This document shows positions 8,772 to 17,173 of a stretch of DNA of 33,519 nucleotides, in pieces. Position 1 is the first letter of the stretch. Each line of letters opens with the position of its first letter. The notes under the pieces were generated by a model. The model was not told where the DNA came from. It saw only the letters and a list, made by a program, of their open reading frames with translations, and ran no database searches. Source of the stretch: Arcobacter sp. (lineage in GTDB: Bacteria > Campylobacterota > Campylobacteria > Campylobacterales > Arcobacteraceae); assembly GCA_002685075.1 (NCBI GenBank), contig NYWO01000065.1:1-33519 (forward strand), written 5' to 3'. Made by a program: the position numbers and the translations under genes.

Positions 8772-9231
8772 TTAAATTCCTTTTAAAAACTTCTTCATTT
8801 GTTTTTCGTCTTTTGCAATAGCAAAGTGCCCTGCACTATGTACAAAAACCATTTCATTGTTTTGTTTAAAAGGTTTTGCATTTAATTAAAGATGAAAATT
8901 CAAATGGTTTTGCTTTTTGAACACCTGTATCATTTTTATCTATTAAATCAATTAGTTTAGATATTTTTGGATACTTATCATTTAAATCTAAATAATCCCA
9001 AATAAGACCTGCAGAACTTTTCCCACCTTTATACTGATGGTGATCAAAGTATTTAACACCATCAAACTTCTTTCCTATATCAATAACTAAATCACAGTTT
9101 GAGAAGTCTGTTGTATTATGATCAACTCTATTTACAATAATATTTTCATTTGTAAATACTTTTAGAAGTGCTACTGCTGCTACTTCATCTGCATGGAAAG
9201 TCTTATTATGTGTAATAATTAATTTACTCAT
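8772..9231 (-). pseudogene. MYG1-family (UPF0160) protein, short form with a frameshift
   Basis: The frame from 9231 reads THNKTFHADEVAAVALLKVF and YFDHHQYKGGKSSAGLIWDY, the start and DHH-like metal-site region of MYG1/UPF0160 hydrolases, which have been linked to exonuclease activity. It stops at 8866 after IKCKTF. One base away, another frame continues NAKPFKQNNEMVFVHSAGHFA to TAA at 8772. This matches the family's C-terminal V-H-x-A-G segment. A one-base change in the A run near 8880 therefore splits the gene. Even joined it would be about 150 residues, half the usual length, so the middle has also been lost or this is a compact subfamily. It lies between the small ORF and the LRR gene in one operon. 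Confidence 0.7.
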
Positions 9232-9236
9232 ATTAC

Positions 9237-9374
9237 TTAAATCTTTTCAATTAATTTATTGATTTTTTTCCTGTTATAAAGCTTTTTACTTGGTTTAACT
9301 CTACTAACAGGATTAAATCCCCATGTTACTCTTTGTTTTTGTTTTGGTATTTTTATTGTTTGTTTATTTTTCAT
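9237..9374 (-). CDS. Small basic protein, unrecognised
   Basis: This 45-codon frame, too short for the ORF track, has ATG at 9374 preceded by AAAGAG 7-12 nt upstream and TAA at 9237. The product (MKNKQTIKIPKQ, then TWGFNPVSRVKPSKKLYNRK) is strongly basic, with a central W-G-F-N-P-V-S-R-V-K-P-S-K-K motif that looks conserved rather than random. It begins 28 nt after the -10 of the shared promoter and ends 5 bp before the MYG1-like gene, so it would be the first gene of that operon. Its charge suggests nucleic-acid or ribosome contact, but that is speculation. Confidence 0.6.
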   Translation of the reverse strand: MKNKQTIKIPKQKQRVTWGFNPVSRVKPSKKLYNRKKINKLIEKI

Positions 9375-9402
9375 ACTTTATCTCTTTATATTTATTTAAA
9401 AG

Positions 9403-9435
9403 ATTTTACAAAAAGACTAGGACATATTTTGTCTA
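9403..9435 (-). promoter_or_regulatory. Shared-type promoter of the small-ORF/MYG1/LRR operon
   Basis: The minus strand has TAGACAAAATATGTCCTA, then after exactly 21 nt from TAGACA the -10 TAAAAT, 28 nt before the small ORF. On the opposite strand the dyad is followed by TATAGT 22 nt after GGACA, so a divergent promoter towards Fic is conceivable but weaker. Confidence 0.75.
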
Positions 9436-9484
9436 TTAGTATTTTTTATAGTTTGTATCATTTAAAATTGTTATATCTATGATA

Positions 9485-9503
9485 CGATTATAAGCTTTAA
9501 TCG
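9485..9503. promoter_or_regulatory. Inverted repeat upstream of Fic
   Basis: CGATTA and TAATCG flank an AAGCTT core about 50 bp before the Fic start, and TGATAC occurs on both sides of it. This dyad differs from the shared regulon site and could be the binding site of the Fic protein's own HTH domain or of another regulator. Confidence 0.4.
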
Positions 9504-9553
9504 ACTCATATTGTGATACTATTATATTTATTATTCGTTTCAAGGGTCAGAAT

Positions 9554-10696
9554 ATGAAAGAAGAAATTATCAAATGGATATGGCAACATAAAGAGTATCC
9601 AAACTTCAATTATGACAAATCAGAATTAACTGATATTATCAGTCAAATAGAGTATAACAGGGGAATACTTGATGGTATTTCAAAATTATTTAGTAGTGAA
9701 GATATTATAAATATTGAGATAGAAACATTAACAGATGAGGCTATTAATACTTCACTTATAGAAGGTGAAGTATTCAAAAGAGAGAGTATAAGATCATCTT
9801 TTAGAAAAAAACTAGATAAATATTTTGATGGAAGAAGTGACAAATACTCCACACGAGCTACTGATAATCTTGTAGAGATTCTTATTGATTCAAATCTAAA
9901 TAAAAGTGATTTAAAGTTAGATAGGCTTCATGGATGGCACAATTGTCTGTTTGAACATACCCAATATGACAGAATAAATAAGATTACAATTGCAAAGTTT
10001 AGAAACCATAGTGATATGGAAGTGGTTTCAGGAGCAATTGGTCATGAAAAAGTTCACTATAAAGCAGTGCCTGCAGAAAAAATAGATACAGATATTGAAA
10101 AGTTTTTAGATTATTGTAATACAAGCGATGAGAATATTTATATTAAATCTGCCATTGCACATCTTTGGTTTGTGCTAATTCACCCTTATGATGATGGAAA
10201 TGGAAGATTGGCTAGAGCCATTACTGATTATATATTATCTTCTAACAATTCAAATACACAGTTTAAACTCTATTCTATCTCAACGGCAATTAGTGGTAAT
10301 AGAAATGAATACTATGATATTTTAGACAGTACTACAAATCTCTTTTTAAATAAAGAGTTTGATTTAACACCTTGGTTAATCTGGCATCTAAATATTTTAA
10401 ACAAAGCAATGCAACAAGCACTTAAAAATATTGAATATCTAATACAAAAAACAAAGTTTTGGGATAAGCATAGAAAAAATGCTCTAAATGAACGGCAAAT
10501 AAAAGTATTAAATAAAATACTAGATATGGGTAGTGAAAACTTTGAAGGTGGCATAAATACCAAAAAATATATAGCTTTGACAAAAGTAAGTAAAGCAACT
10601 GCCGTAAGAGATATTGCTGAGTTATTAGATTTTGGATGTATTGAGCAAATCACTGGAACTGCAGGTAGAAATATTCGATATAAGGTTAAAATATAG
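9554..10696 (+). CDS. fic: Fic-domain AMP transferase with DUF4172-like N-terminus and C-terminal winged helix
   Basis: Fic enzymes transfer AMP (or another nucleotide moiety) to Ser, Thr or Tyr of target proteins. In this 380-residue protein the N-terminal W-Q-H-x-x-Y-P-N-F segment matches DUF4172. An inhibitory motif TSLIEGE (residues about 65-71, [S/T]xxxE[G/N]) precedes the catalytic HPYDDGNGR near residue 210, which fits HPFx[D/E]GNGR with Tyr for Phe. The last 60 or so residues look like a winged helix (TKVSKATAVRDIAELLDFGC), so it may regulate its own promoter. The intra-chain inhibitory helix means a separate antitoxin is not needed. It is the only plus-strand gene between ftsI and the WYL gene and has its own promoter region, suggesting an independent module. 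Confidence 0.88.
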   Translation: MKEEIIKWIWQHKEYPNFNYDKSELTDIISQIEYNRGILDGISKLFSSEDIINIEIETLTDEAINTSLIEGEVFKRESIRSSFRKKLDKYFDGRSDKYSTRATDNLVEILIDSNLNKSDLKLDRLHGWHNCLFEHTQYDRINKITIAKFRNHSDMEVVSGAIGHEKVHYKAVPAEKIDTDIEKFLDYCNTSDENIYIKSAIAHLWFVLIHPYDDGNGRLARAITDYILSSNNSNTQFKLYSISTAISGNRNEYYDILDSTTNLFLNKEFDLTPWLIWHLNILNKAMQQALKNIEYLIQKTKFWDKHRKNALNERQIKVLNKILDMGSENFEGGINTKKYIALTKVSKATAVRDIAELLDFGCIEQITGTAGRNIRYKVKI

Positions 10697-10786
10697 TGAC
10701 ATTTTTTTAATCAGTTACTATCTAAAATCCCATATCTATTTTCTAAAAAAAGATCTTCCAATATCAATCACAAGATCATATTTTGA

Positions 10787-12430
10787 CTAATTATTAAATT
10801 TATTTTGAAGGTTTCCTAGTAAATTAGTTCTATCATACACCCTTAGTTTTGGTGGGTTTTGAATAACTTCAAGAATATTATTAAGTTTTAAAAACCATTT
10901 AGGCATTTCTTTTTGTTCAAATTTTATGTTATCGTTTGCATGTAAGTATTTATTTCGATTATAAATTAATGTGTTAAGATTAGAATTTATAATATTTCTT
11001 GCTTTAGTTTCATTACCATCATCAAGTTTTTTTATAATCATTTGTAGCTGATTGTAAACTGAGCTTTTCTTACACTCCTCTCCATCCCAAAAAATTTGTT
11101 TTTTTTCATCAATAAATATAGTAAGAATAGCTTCTAAAAATCGTGCCATTGAAAGAGCTGCATAAGCTAGTCTATTGTTATTACTAGAATCTAATATATC
11201 AAAAATAAAAAAGTTTTCATTTTGCAATATATTTAAATATGATTGATTTTTTTCTGTATTTAATTTATATTGAGCAAAAATATTCTTTTGTAATATTAAA
11301 GAATTATTTTGTTGAATATTCCAAATTTCTTTTAAATATTTTTTTTCTAATCCATCATCTACTAAGTCCACAAGTTTATTTATATTCTCAACTGTATTAA
11401 TACTTACATCATCTGGGTGCTCTTTTTTGATATATCCTAATATTTTCTTTTCATAAAGTTTTTCTAAGATAGTACTTTTACTTGTAGCTGTAAGCATAAT
11501 AACTTGAATACCAGCATTTATTTCATGAATCTTTTTAAGTATCTTTATACCTGTATAGCTATCAATGTCATTTGTTTCATGATCTGATTGTAAAAACCTT
11601 AAATCTAAAATAACAACATCTGAATTTTCATTTGCTATTCTTTTATAAGTTAAGTCACTTAAGGAATTTCTATCTTTAAATGTTGTTATAAATGGTTTAA
11701 ACTCTATTTCACGATTTGATTGAAATATAACTTTTAAAATATCACTCCATCCCTTATCCCACTCATCATCTATAAGAAGTACTTTCCCTTTTTTTGAAGG
11801 TTTTTTTATCTCTATATTTTCATTATCATATTGTTTTTGTTTTACTTTTAGGTATTTAAAATAAAGTAGATTTTCTATTTTTTCTTTATTTGTTTGTGTA
11901 GCTTCACTTTTAACATCTAAAATATCACTCCATTTGTAAATACTCCACTCATTTGCAATACTATGATGAGATAGATAATCTTTAGGTTGTTCTACTCTAA
12001 TTTTGTCTAAAAACTCAGATTGATACTCTTCTTGAGTAAGATTTTTAAAATCTTTATTTTTTATTTTATTATATTCACTTTTTGTATTTTGTATCAAAAA
12101 TGTATTTTTAGTAAAAAGTATATTTGCACTAGCATCAAGTTTGTTTAGTATATAACCATCAAGGTCACTTATAACAACTATTGGTAAATATTTTAGGTTC
12201 TCTGTAAGTCTAATATGATAGGCCACTCTTAAACCTAAAAGTTCAAGGTAGTTTAGAGATAAATTATCTTTGATATATATTACATCTGGTTTTATCTCTA
12301 AAAGATCTGGTAGTATCTCTTGTGAAATGTATCTATCTATATCACTTTTATCATAATTATCAAAATAAATTTCATCTTCAAAATCCTCAAAAAAACTAAT
12401 ATTGTCTTTATGGATTATTACATTAGTCAT
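10787..12430 (-). CDS. Receiver-domain protein with C-terminal HEPN-like domain
   Basis: The protein has 547 residues. Residues 1 to about 200 form a degenerate receiver-like domain (KPDVIYIKDNLS, LPIVVISDLDG) plus a linker containing SHHSIANEWSIYKW. Residues about 212-350 are a proper receiver: acidic LLIDDE, candidate phospho-Asp in VVILDLRF, MLTATSKS and YIKKEH. The C-terminal 170 residues are helical and contain RNKYLH at about 492, an Rx4H pattern of HEPN ribonucleases and related folds. A reading is phosphorylation-controlled HEPN activity, but no histidine kinase is nearby. It overlaps the upstream receiver-like gene by 8 bp and ends convergently to Fic. It is not under the shared promoter. 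Function is unassigned; the receiver call is firm and the HEPN call moderate. Confidence 0.7.
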   Translation of the reverse strand: MTNVIIHKDNISFFEDFEDEIYFDNYDKSDIDRYISQEILPDLLEIKPDVIYIKDNLSLNYLELLGLRVAYHIRLTENLKYLPIVVISDLDGYILNKLDASANILFTKNTFLIQNTKSEYNKIKNKDFKNLTQEEYQSEFLDKIRVEQPKDYLSHHSIANEWSIYKWSDILDVKSEATQTNKEKIENLLYFKYLKVKQKQYDNENIEIKKPSKKGKVLLIDDEWDKGWSDILKVIFQSNREIEFKPFITTFKDRNSLSDLTYKRIANENSDVVILDLRFLQSDHETNDIDSYTGIKILKKIHEINAGIQVIMLTATSKSTILEKLYEKKILGYIKKEHPDDVSINTVENINKLVDLVDDGLEKKYLKEIWNIQQNNSLILQKNIFAQYKLNTEKNQSYLNILQNENFFIFDILDSSNNNRLAYAALSMARFLEAILTIFIDEKKQIFWDGEECKKSSVYNQLQMIIKKLDDGNETKARNIINSNLNTLIYNRNKYLHANDNIKFEQKEMPKWFLKLNNILEVIQNPPKLRVYDRTNLLGNLQNKFNN

Positions 12431-13097
12431 TTGTTGTCTCTTTTATAAATTGGTATATGCTATCTTTTAGCAGAAATATCTCATCCATACTTGTTCGATT
12501 ATTTTCTATTACTACTTCATGCAGTTTCATATCTAATATCTGAAGTTTTTCAATATCACAATCAGTTACAAACTCTGGATAATATATTTTATCATCATCG
12601 TTTTTTTCTAGTGAAAAGTTTATTTTTTCTAAAATATTTAATACAATATTTAGTTTCCACTTTCTCCCATAACATAACATTAAGATATTCTTATCTTCTG
12701 TTTTTGTGGCTTCTAAGAAAAGTTCTAAATTTTTACTATAAAAAGTTTTAGAATTTAATTCCATCACTTTATACTCTTCTTCATTGTAATATGTAGCACT
12801 GATACCACCTGAGAAAAATATTAATGGAGTATTTGTATCTTTACAGTGTTTTTTTAGTTTTTCTAAGGTTTGAGTATTTTTATCCCCATAAGCCGATTTA
12901 TGTGAGATGATAATATCATAAGGAGTTAAATCAAATGTATCATTTTGGAGTTGATAAAATACTTCATCATATGCTTCACCTGTGCAGTTAAAAAGTATAT
13001 CACTGTAACTATCAAGCTCTATATTTGTCTCTTCCATAAAAAGTTGTTGTCTTTTTATACGATCTTCTATTAAAAGTATTTTCATATTTAGTTCCAT
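12423..13097 (-). CDS. Receiver-like protein lacking the phospho-acceptor
   Basis: The protein has 224 residues; the ATG at 13085 (MKILLIEDRI) is an equally good start four codons in. It begins like a response regulator (KILLIEDR) and keeps the alternating strands of the fold (YDIIISHKSAYGD, TPLIFFSGG), but the phospho-Asp position reads IISHK, so it probably cannot be phosphorylated normally. The C-terminal 90 residues include a second strand-rich stretch (NILMLCYGRKW) and helices. It overlaps the receiver-HEPN gene by 8 bp, so the two products are probably made together and may form a complex. Upstream, 23 bp away, lies the broken hepT. Confidence 0.6.
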   Translation of the reverse strand: MELNMKILLIEDRIKRQQLFMEETNIELDSYSDILFNCTGEAYDEVFYQLQNDTFDLTPYDIIISHKSAYGDKNTQTLEKLKKHCKDTNTPLIFFSGGISATYYNEEEYKVMELNSKTFYSKNLELFLEATKTEDKNILMLCYGRKWKLNIVLNILEKINFSLEKNDDDKIYYPEFVTDCDIEKLQILDMKLHEVVIENNRTSMDEIFLLKDSIYQFIKETTND

Positions 13098-13120
13098 AAG
13101 CTTTGATTAAATAATCATTA

Positions 13121-13491
13121 TTATTTTAAATCTTTTAAAATTGTTTCTAAAGTTTTTTTAAGTTCTTCTATATTTTCACCTAATATACCAAATACTGTTT
13201 CTGCATTTAGATTAAAATAGTTATGTGAGAGTATATCTCTTATCCCTGCAATATTTCTCCAAGGAATATTTGAATAGTTTATAAGTAATTCTTTATTTGT
13301 TAATTTATCAACATCTTTTATACCCTGACCAATAGCTATAAGTTGCATACATATACTATCCAAAAGGATTAAGGAGTTTTCATTATATAAAAATCATCTG
13401 CATTTTTTATATTTTTTGATCTTGATATTATCTTATTTACAGATAATAAAATATCTTCAATTATATCTTGTGCTAGCGATTTATCATACAT
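13121..13491 (-). pseudogene. hepT: HepT-type HEPN toxin, split by a one-base frameshift
   Basis: From ATG 13491 the frame gives MYDKSLAQDIIEDILLSVNKI and runs to a stop after DDFYIMKTP. One base away the second frame reads NSLILLDSICMQLIAIGQG and continues to 13121. Together they match HepT (about 120 residues), including the ribonuclease motif RDILSHNY (Rx4HxY). Adding one A to the AAAA run at 13377-13380 restores the frame. The start overlaps the mntA stop by 8 bp, the classical MntA/HepT arrangement, in which MntA AMPylates and silences HepT. As written the toxin is dead, or the base is a sequencing error. The ORF-track entry of 80 aa is only the C-terminal part. Confidence 0.8.
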
Positions 13492-13777
13492 ATATTACAT
13501 CTTTGTTTATTCTATTTAATAGTTTTGGATTCATATGATTTGATAATGCTATTACATCTACATCTACATTAAATTTTTCTTTTAAATCCTCCATAATACC
13601 TGCTTGTACAAATAAGTTTGGTTTAGAAAATTCTACAACTATATCTAGATCACTATGTTTATTATTATCACCTCTTGCAATACTACCAAATAAACCTATT
13701 TTATTTAGATTATAGTCTTTAGTATGCTTTTTTTTATATTGCTTTAAATAATCAAGAACTAGATCTTTTGATATCAT
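13484..13777 (-). CDS. mntA: MntA-type minimal nucleotidyltransferase antitoxin
   Basis: MNT antitoxins transfer AMP to a tyrosine of HepT near its active site. The 97-residue protein has the nucleotidyltransferase signature GLFGSIARGDNNKHSDLDIVVEF (GSxARG, then SDxD), and later DVDVIALSNHM supplies the third acidic residue. Length is normal for the family. The minus strand carries AAGGAG before the start and an extended -10, TGGTATAAT, in the upstream gap. The shared TAGACA element is absent, so this pair is controlled independently. It overlaps hepT by 8 bp, and the receiver genes may be co-transcribed downstream. Confidence 0.9.
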   Translation of the reverse strand: MISKDLVLDYLKQYKKKHTKDYNLNKIGLFGSIARGDNNKHSDLDIVVEFSKPNLFVQAGIMEDLKEKFNVDVDVIALSNHMNPKLLNRINKDVIYV

Positions 13778-13820
13778 TTTTAAACTCCTTGCTATTTAAA
13801 ATATTATACCACAATCTATT

Positions 13821-16526
13821 TTACTTATAAAACCTCAAAACATGCGTAAAACCTTTTGGTTTGTTCTCTAGTTTTTCAATATCTTTTACATTGTTACTTT
13901 TTAAATAGTTGATTCTAAAGTTCTCATTCTCAAAGCTTCCTTCAACACTCCAATCACAAAGGTTTGTAAGATTATTCTTAATACCTGCAAAGTCACCTCT
14001 TTCTACCTTTTTGAATAGATCTTTACTATTTAGAGTAGATAGTGAGTCTATATGTATTATTTTTAGTTCAAAATATTCACTTTCTGGCATAGTTAATTTT
14101 ACTAATATATTTTTTAATTCTTTTCGTTTTTTTATAGGATCAAATATCTTATTTAATGCAATTGTAATCTTCTCTACATCTATATAAAATTCACCTTCAA
14201 TCTTAGATTTAGTTAATATCAAATCTTCAGGTAGATGTTTACCTATAGTGTTAAATATCTTTTCAAGAGTTTTGAAGTCACTTCTTACCTGTATCTCTTG
14301 TTTAAATAAATTTATGATGTCCTCAAACTTTCTAATTTTTGTACCATCACTTAAAGTTATAGCTTTTTTGAGTCTAAAATCAAAAGGATTTTTTCCACTA
14401 TCACAATACTCATTTAGTTCATCCAAACTTGACCATCCGATATTTATATCACCTTTACTACACCAGCTATAGTTTTCATCTGGATTAGTTTCTAATAAAA
14501 ATGTATATACTTTCTTATAAAGATTAGGAGACAACTCTTTAAGTTCATCTTTCATAGTTGCAAATTGAGATTTAACAGCACTCATATACCCATCAAAGTT
14601 TTTATACTCACTATTATTTAAACTGCCAAAATCCCAAGTGTGTGTAGTGTATTTTATAGGTTTATCTATAGTGAAGTTTGTGAGAAGTTTTACTAATTTT
14701 TGTGGGGTGTGGTTTGTAGTGCTTTTAATAAGATTTTTTATATCATCATTAGTAGCTAGATCAAAAGCAGTCATCTCTGACTTTACATTTATATCTGCAC
14801 CATTGTCTATCAAAATTTTAACAAGCCTATCTTCACCTTTTAAAGCATAGTGCATAAGTGGTGTCATACCCATATTGTTTTTGTGGTTTATATCTGCACC
14901 ATTTTGAAGAAGATAAATTAATATTTTTTCTGATGAATACTTAGGAAGTTCATGAGTATCAGTTATCATTTCACCATTTTCATTTTCATATTGATCAATA
15001 CTAAACTTATCTTGATAAGCATCTATTATATGAAATAAAATGTTATTTCCATTTTTATCTTTATAATGTATGTCTGCTCCATTTTCTATTAATAAGTTTA
15101 TAATTTTTAATTTTTTACGTCCCAATTTTTCAGATGAACATACTTCCATTAATAAATTTATTTGATTTTTATCAGAATTATAATTTATTTGATTCACACT
15201 AGAACCATTGTTAATTAACAATTTAATTAAATCAAGATTTTTAGTTGTAAATATAGATTTTTTTAATGGATTATATACATTCATATCAGCATTCATTTTG
15301 TAAAGATCGTTAATCAACTCAATAATAAGGTTTGTATTTTCCTTACTATAAAATAACTTAGCTTTTTTTGCAAAATCAATACAATCACTTACTGTTGCAT
15401 CATAATCTATGTTAATAGGTTTTGTTGATTCTTTATATTTTAATTCATTTGCATGTTTCATTACTTTTATATCACAAACAGAAAGAAGTTTTATTGAGCT
15501 ACAAATCTCTTTAATCTCTTTTTCTGGATCATTAAATATTGGTATGTTATGTCCGTCACCAATATCTTGGTAAATTTCTTTTTTTAATAATGGCGATATG
15601 TAATAACCTTTTGCATAAGGAATATTATTGTCTTTATGTTTTTGAATTACAAGTTTAATTAAAGAGTAATCTTGTAATTCAATAGCAACTTGTAAAAATC
15701 CTCTATCATCATTATCTAATCGTGATTCTTTATGCAACATTCTATGAAATAAATCATATTCTATATCAATATTTGCACCATTTTCAATTAAATATTTGCA
15801 GGTTTCAATATCTTTATTAGATGCTGCATAGAATAAAGACGTTGCATGATATATTTTCCCATCAAAAAACTCTACTTTTTCATATTCATTTATATCTGCT
15901 CCACATTCTAAAAATAATTTGATAAGTACTTTGCTTCTCATCAAAACAGCATATAAAAAAGTATTATTATCATTTTTGCATCTACTCTTTATATCTATTC
16001 CTTTTTTTAGTAGATATTTAATTGTATCGTATATCTTTTTACCTGGATCATATTCAGCATCATCTAAATCATTCCAATTGGCTCTGAGTTTAGGAGTTTC
16101 ATTATAAAAGTTTTTCATAACTTCAGCTAAATTGAGATTTTTTATATCACTATATTTACTTATTATAAAATCTACTAATTCAACATTATTAAGTAAAACG
16201 GCAATCATTAAAATACTTAAACCATTTTTTGATACTGACAACATATCCAAATCTTCATCATCTAAAAGATAGCTCATTAGCTCCATATTTACAGATTTTT
16301 TATTTTTATATAATTCATACAAATATTCAGCAAGATTAAAAGATTTGATTTCACCATAATTAGCATGAAAATTTTCTCTTAGTGTATCAAACCTTTCAGC
16401 TGCATTTTGTGTTGATACATACTCTTTTACTTGATCTTCTCTTTCTTCTTCTACATATATAGCAACTTTTTCATACTCACTAGGTAGTTTTGGTGCATTT
16501 TCAAATCTATTTTTAGTATTTTTCAT
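13821..16526 (-). CDS. Large ankyrin-repeat protein
   Basis: The protein has 901 residues and no signal peptide. Ankyrin units are spread over residues about 75-620: LIENGADIDIEYDLF, LLIENGADIHYKDKNGNNILF, LLQNGADINHKNNMGMTPLMHY and LIDNGADINVKSEMTAFDLA are clear, with several degenerate ones between. The C-terminal 280 residues (from about 620) form a domain I do not recognise, beginning after THTWDFGSLNNSEYKNFDGY; it has no evident catalytic motif. It has its own shared-type promoter and a 63-nt leader. Ankyrins bind proteins, so it may be a sensor or scaffold whose C-terminal domain is the effector. It is the largest gene in the window and is intact. Confidence 0.8.
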   Translation of the reverse strand: MKNTKNRFENAPKLPSEYEKVAIYVEEEREDQVKEYVSTQNAAERFDTLRENFHANYGEIKSFNLAEYLYELYKNKKSVNMELMSYLLDDEDLDMLSVSKNGLSILMIAVLLNNVELVDFIISKYSDIKNLNLAEVMKNFYNETPKLRANWNDLDDAEYDPGKKIYDTIKYLLKKGIDIKSRCKNDNNTFLYAVLMRSKVLIKLFLECGADINEYEKVEFFDGKIYHATSLFYAASNKDIETCKYLIENGANIDIEYDLFHRMLHKESRLDNDDRGFLQVAIELQDYSLIKLVIQKHKDNNIPYAKGYYISPLLKKEIYQDIGDGHNIPIFNDPEKEIKEICSSIKLLSVCDIKVMKHANELKYKESTKPINIDYDATVSDCIDFAKKAKLFYSKENTNLIIELINDLYKMNADMNVYNPLKKSIFTTKNLDLIKLLINNGSSVNQINYNSDKNQINLLMEVCSSEKLGRKKLKIINLLIENGADIHYKDKNGNNILFHIIDAYQDKFSIDQYENENGEMITDTHELPKYSSEKILIYLLQNGADINHKNNMGMTPLMHYALKGEDRLVKILIDNGADINVKSEMTAFDLATNDDIKNLIKSTTNHTPQKLVKLLTNFTIDKPIKYTTHTWDFGSLNNSEYKNFDGYMSAVKSQFATMKDELKELSPNLYKKVYTFLLETNPDENYSWCSKGDINIGWSSLDELNEYCDSGKNPFDFRLKKAITLSDGTKIRKFEDIINLFKQEIQVRSDFKTLEKIFNTIGKHLPEDLILTKSKIEGEFYIDVEKITIALNKIFDPIKKRKELKNILVKLTMPESEYFELKIIHIDSLSTLNSKDLFKKVERGDFAGIKNNLTNLCDWSVEGSFENENFRINYLKSNNVKDIEKLENKPKGFTHVLRFYK

Positions 16527-16589
16527 TTTCTATATTTCCTCGGTATATTCATTATCTTATCAAAATCTCTCTTTGACACTTATAGCAAT

Positions 16590-16622
16590 ATTATAAACTA
16601 AACTTTAGACATATATTGTCTA
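16590..16622 (-). promoter_or_regulatory. Shared-type promoter of the ankyrin gene
   Basis: The minus strand reads TAGACAATATATGTCTA (both 6-bp half-sites perfect), then after exactly 21 nt from TAGACA the -10 TATAAT, 63 nt before the ATG. It directly abuts the stop codon of the J-domain-like gene. Confidence 0.85.
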
Positions 16623-17096
16623 TTAAGTATTTAGTCTTTTCAATATCTGATACGCTTCATTTATATCTTTTGGTAAATCCTTACTTGCCAAGGTATCATA
16701 ATGGTATTGTCTAATTAATGTTTTATAATTTTTCTTTATAGTTAAAAGACTTGCATCGATACTACATTCAAGAACTTCATAATATTTTGTGAAACTACTA
16801 TACATAGCTGCTTCCTTATAATTATTCTCTTTTTCATAATATGTATTTTCATTACTTTCTATGAATGTCAATTTAGCATATTCCCTTTCACCACTAAAAT
16901 ATTGTTCTTTTATAACGGTACATACTAATCCTTCATATAAAGTCACATGAATCCAAGATGAATTTTTAGGTATTGAAATATAAAATCTTCTTCCATTAAT
17001 AGATACAACCATACTTAAACGATAAAGTTTATTTATTGTCATTGTATATTTTTTATTGTATGAAATTGGTAAATCTCTAAAGTTTGTTGTTTTCAC
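16623..17096 (-). CDS. J-domain-like protein with altered HPD motif
   Basis: The protein has 157 residues. Residues 1 to about 95 are a strand-rich domain I do not recognise (VSINGRRFYISIPKNSSWIH). Residues about 103-156 resemble a J-domain: YYEVLECSIDASLLTIKKNY, then a loop and DINEAYQILKRL. The catalytic HPD tripeptide is replaced by HYD, so stimulation of DnaK ATPase is doubtful and the fold may serve only for binding. It is a single-gene unit with its own shared-type promoter, between the helicase and ankyrin genes. The J-fold call rests on the spacing of the helices and the conserved Tyr-x-x-L start. Confidence 0.65.
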   Translation of the reverse strand: MKTTNFRDLPISYNKKYTMTINKLYRLSMVVSINGRRFYISIPKNSSWIHVTLYEGLVCTVIKEQYFSGEREYAKLTFIESNENTYYEKENNYKEAAMYSSFTKYYEVLECSIDASLLTIKKNYKTLIRQYHYDTLASKDLPKDINEAYQILKRLNT

Positions 17097-17129
17097 ATTA
17101 ATTCCTTATTCAAGTTGTTTTATAGATTA

Positions 17130-17162
17130 ATTATAGTAGATTGTATAGACATATATTGTCTA
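17130..17162 (-). promoter_or_regulatory. Shared-type promoter of the J-domain-like gene
   Basis: The minus strand reads TAGACAATATATGTCTA, then after exactly 21 nt from TAGACA the -10 TATAAT, 33 nt before the ATG. Confidence 0.85.
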
Positions 17163-17173
17163 TAAAAACAATT

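Noticed and set aside
10697-10786. Intrinsic terminator between Fic and the receiver-HEPN gene
   Set aside because: AGTGAC and GTTACT can pair weakly with a G-T wobble, but the T-tract is in the loop and the stem is not GC-rich.
13909-14850. Plus-strand ORFs opposite the ankyrin gene
   Set aside because: They are low-complexity, Phe/Ser-rich products typical of antisense reading of AT-rich genes, with no independent support.
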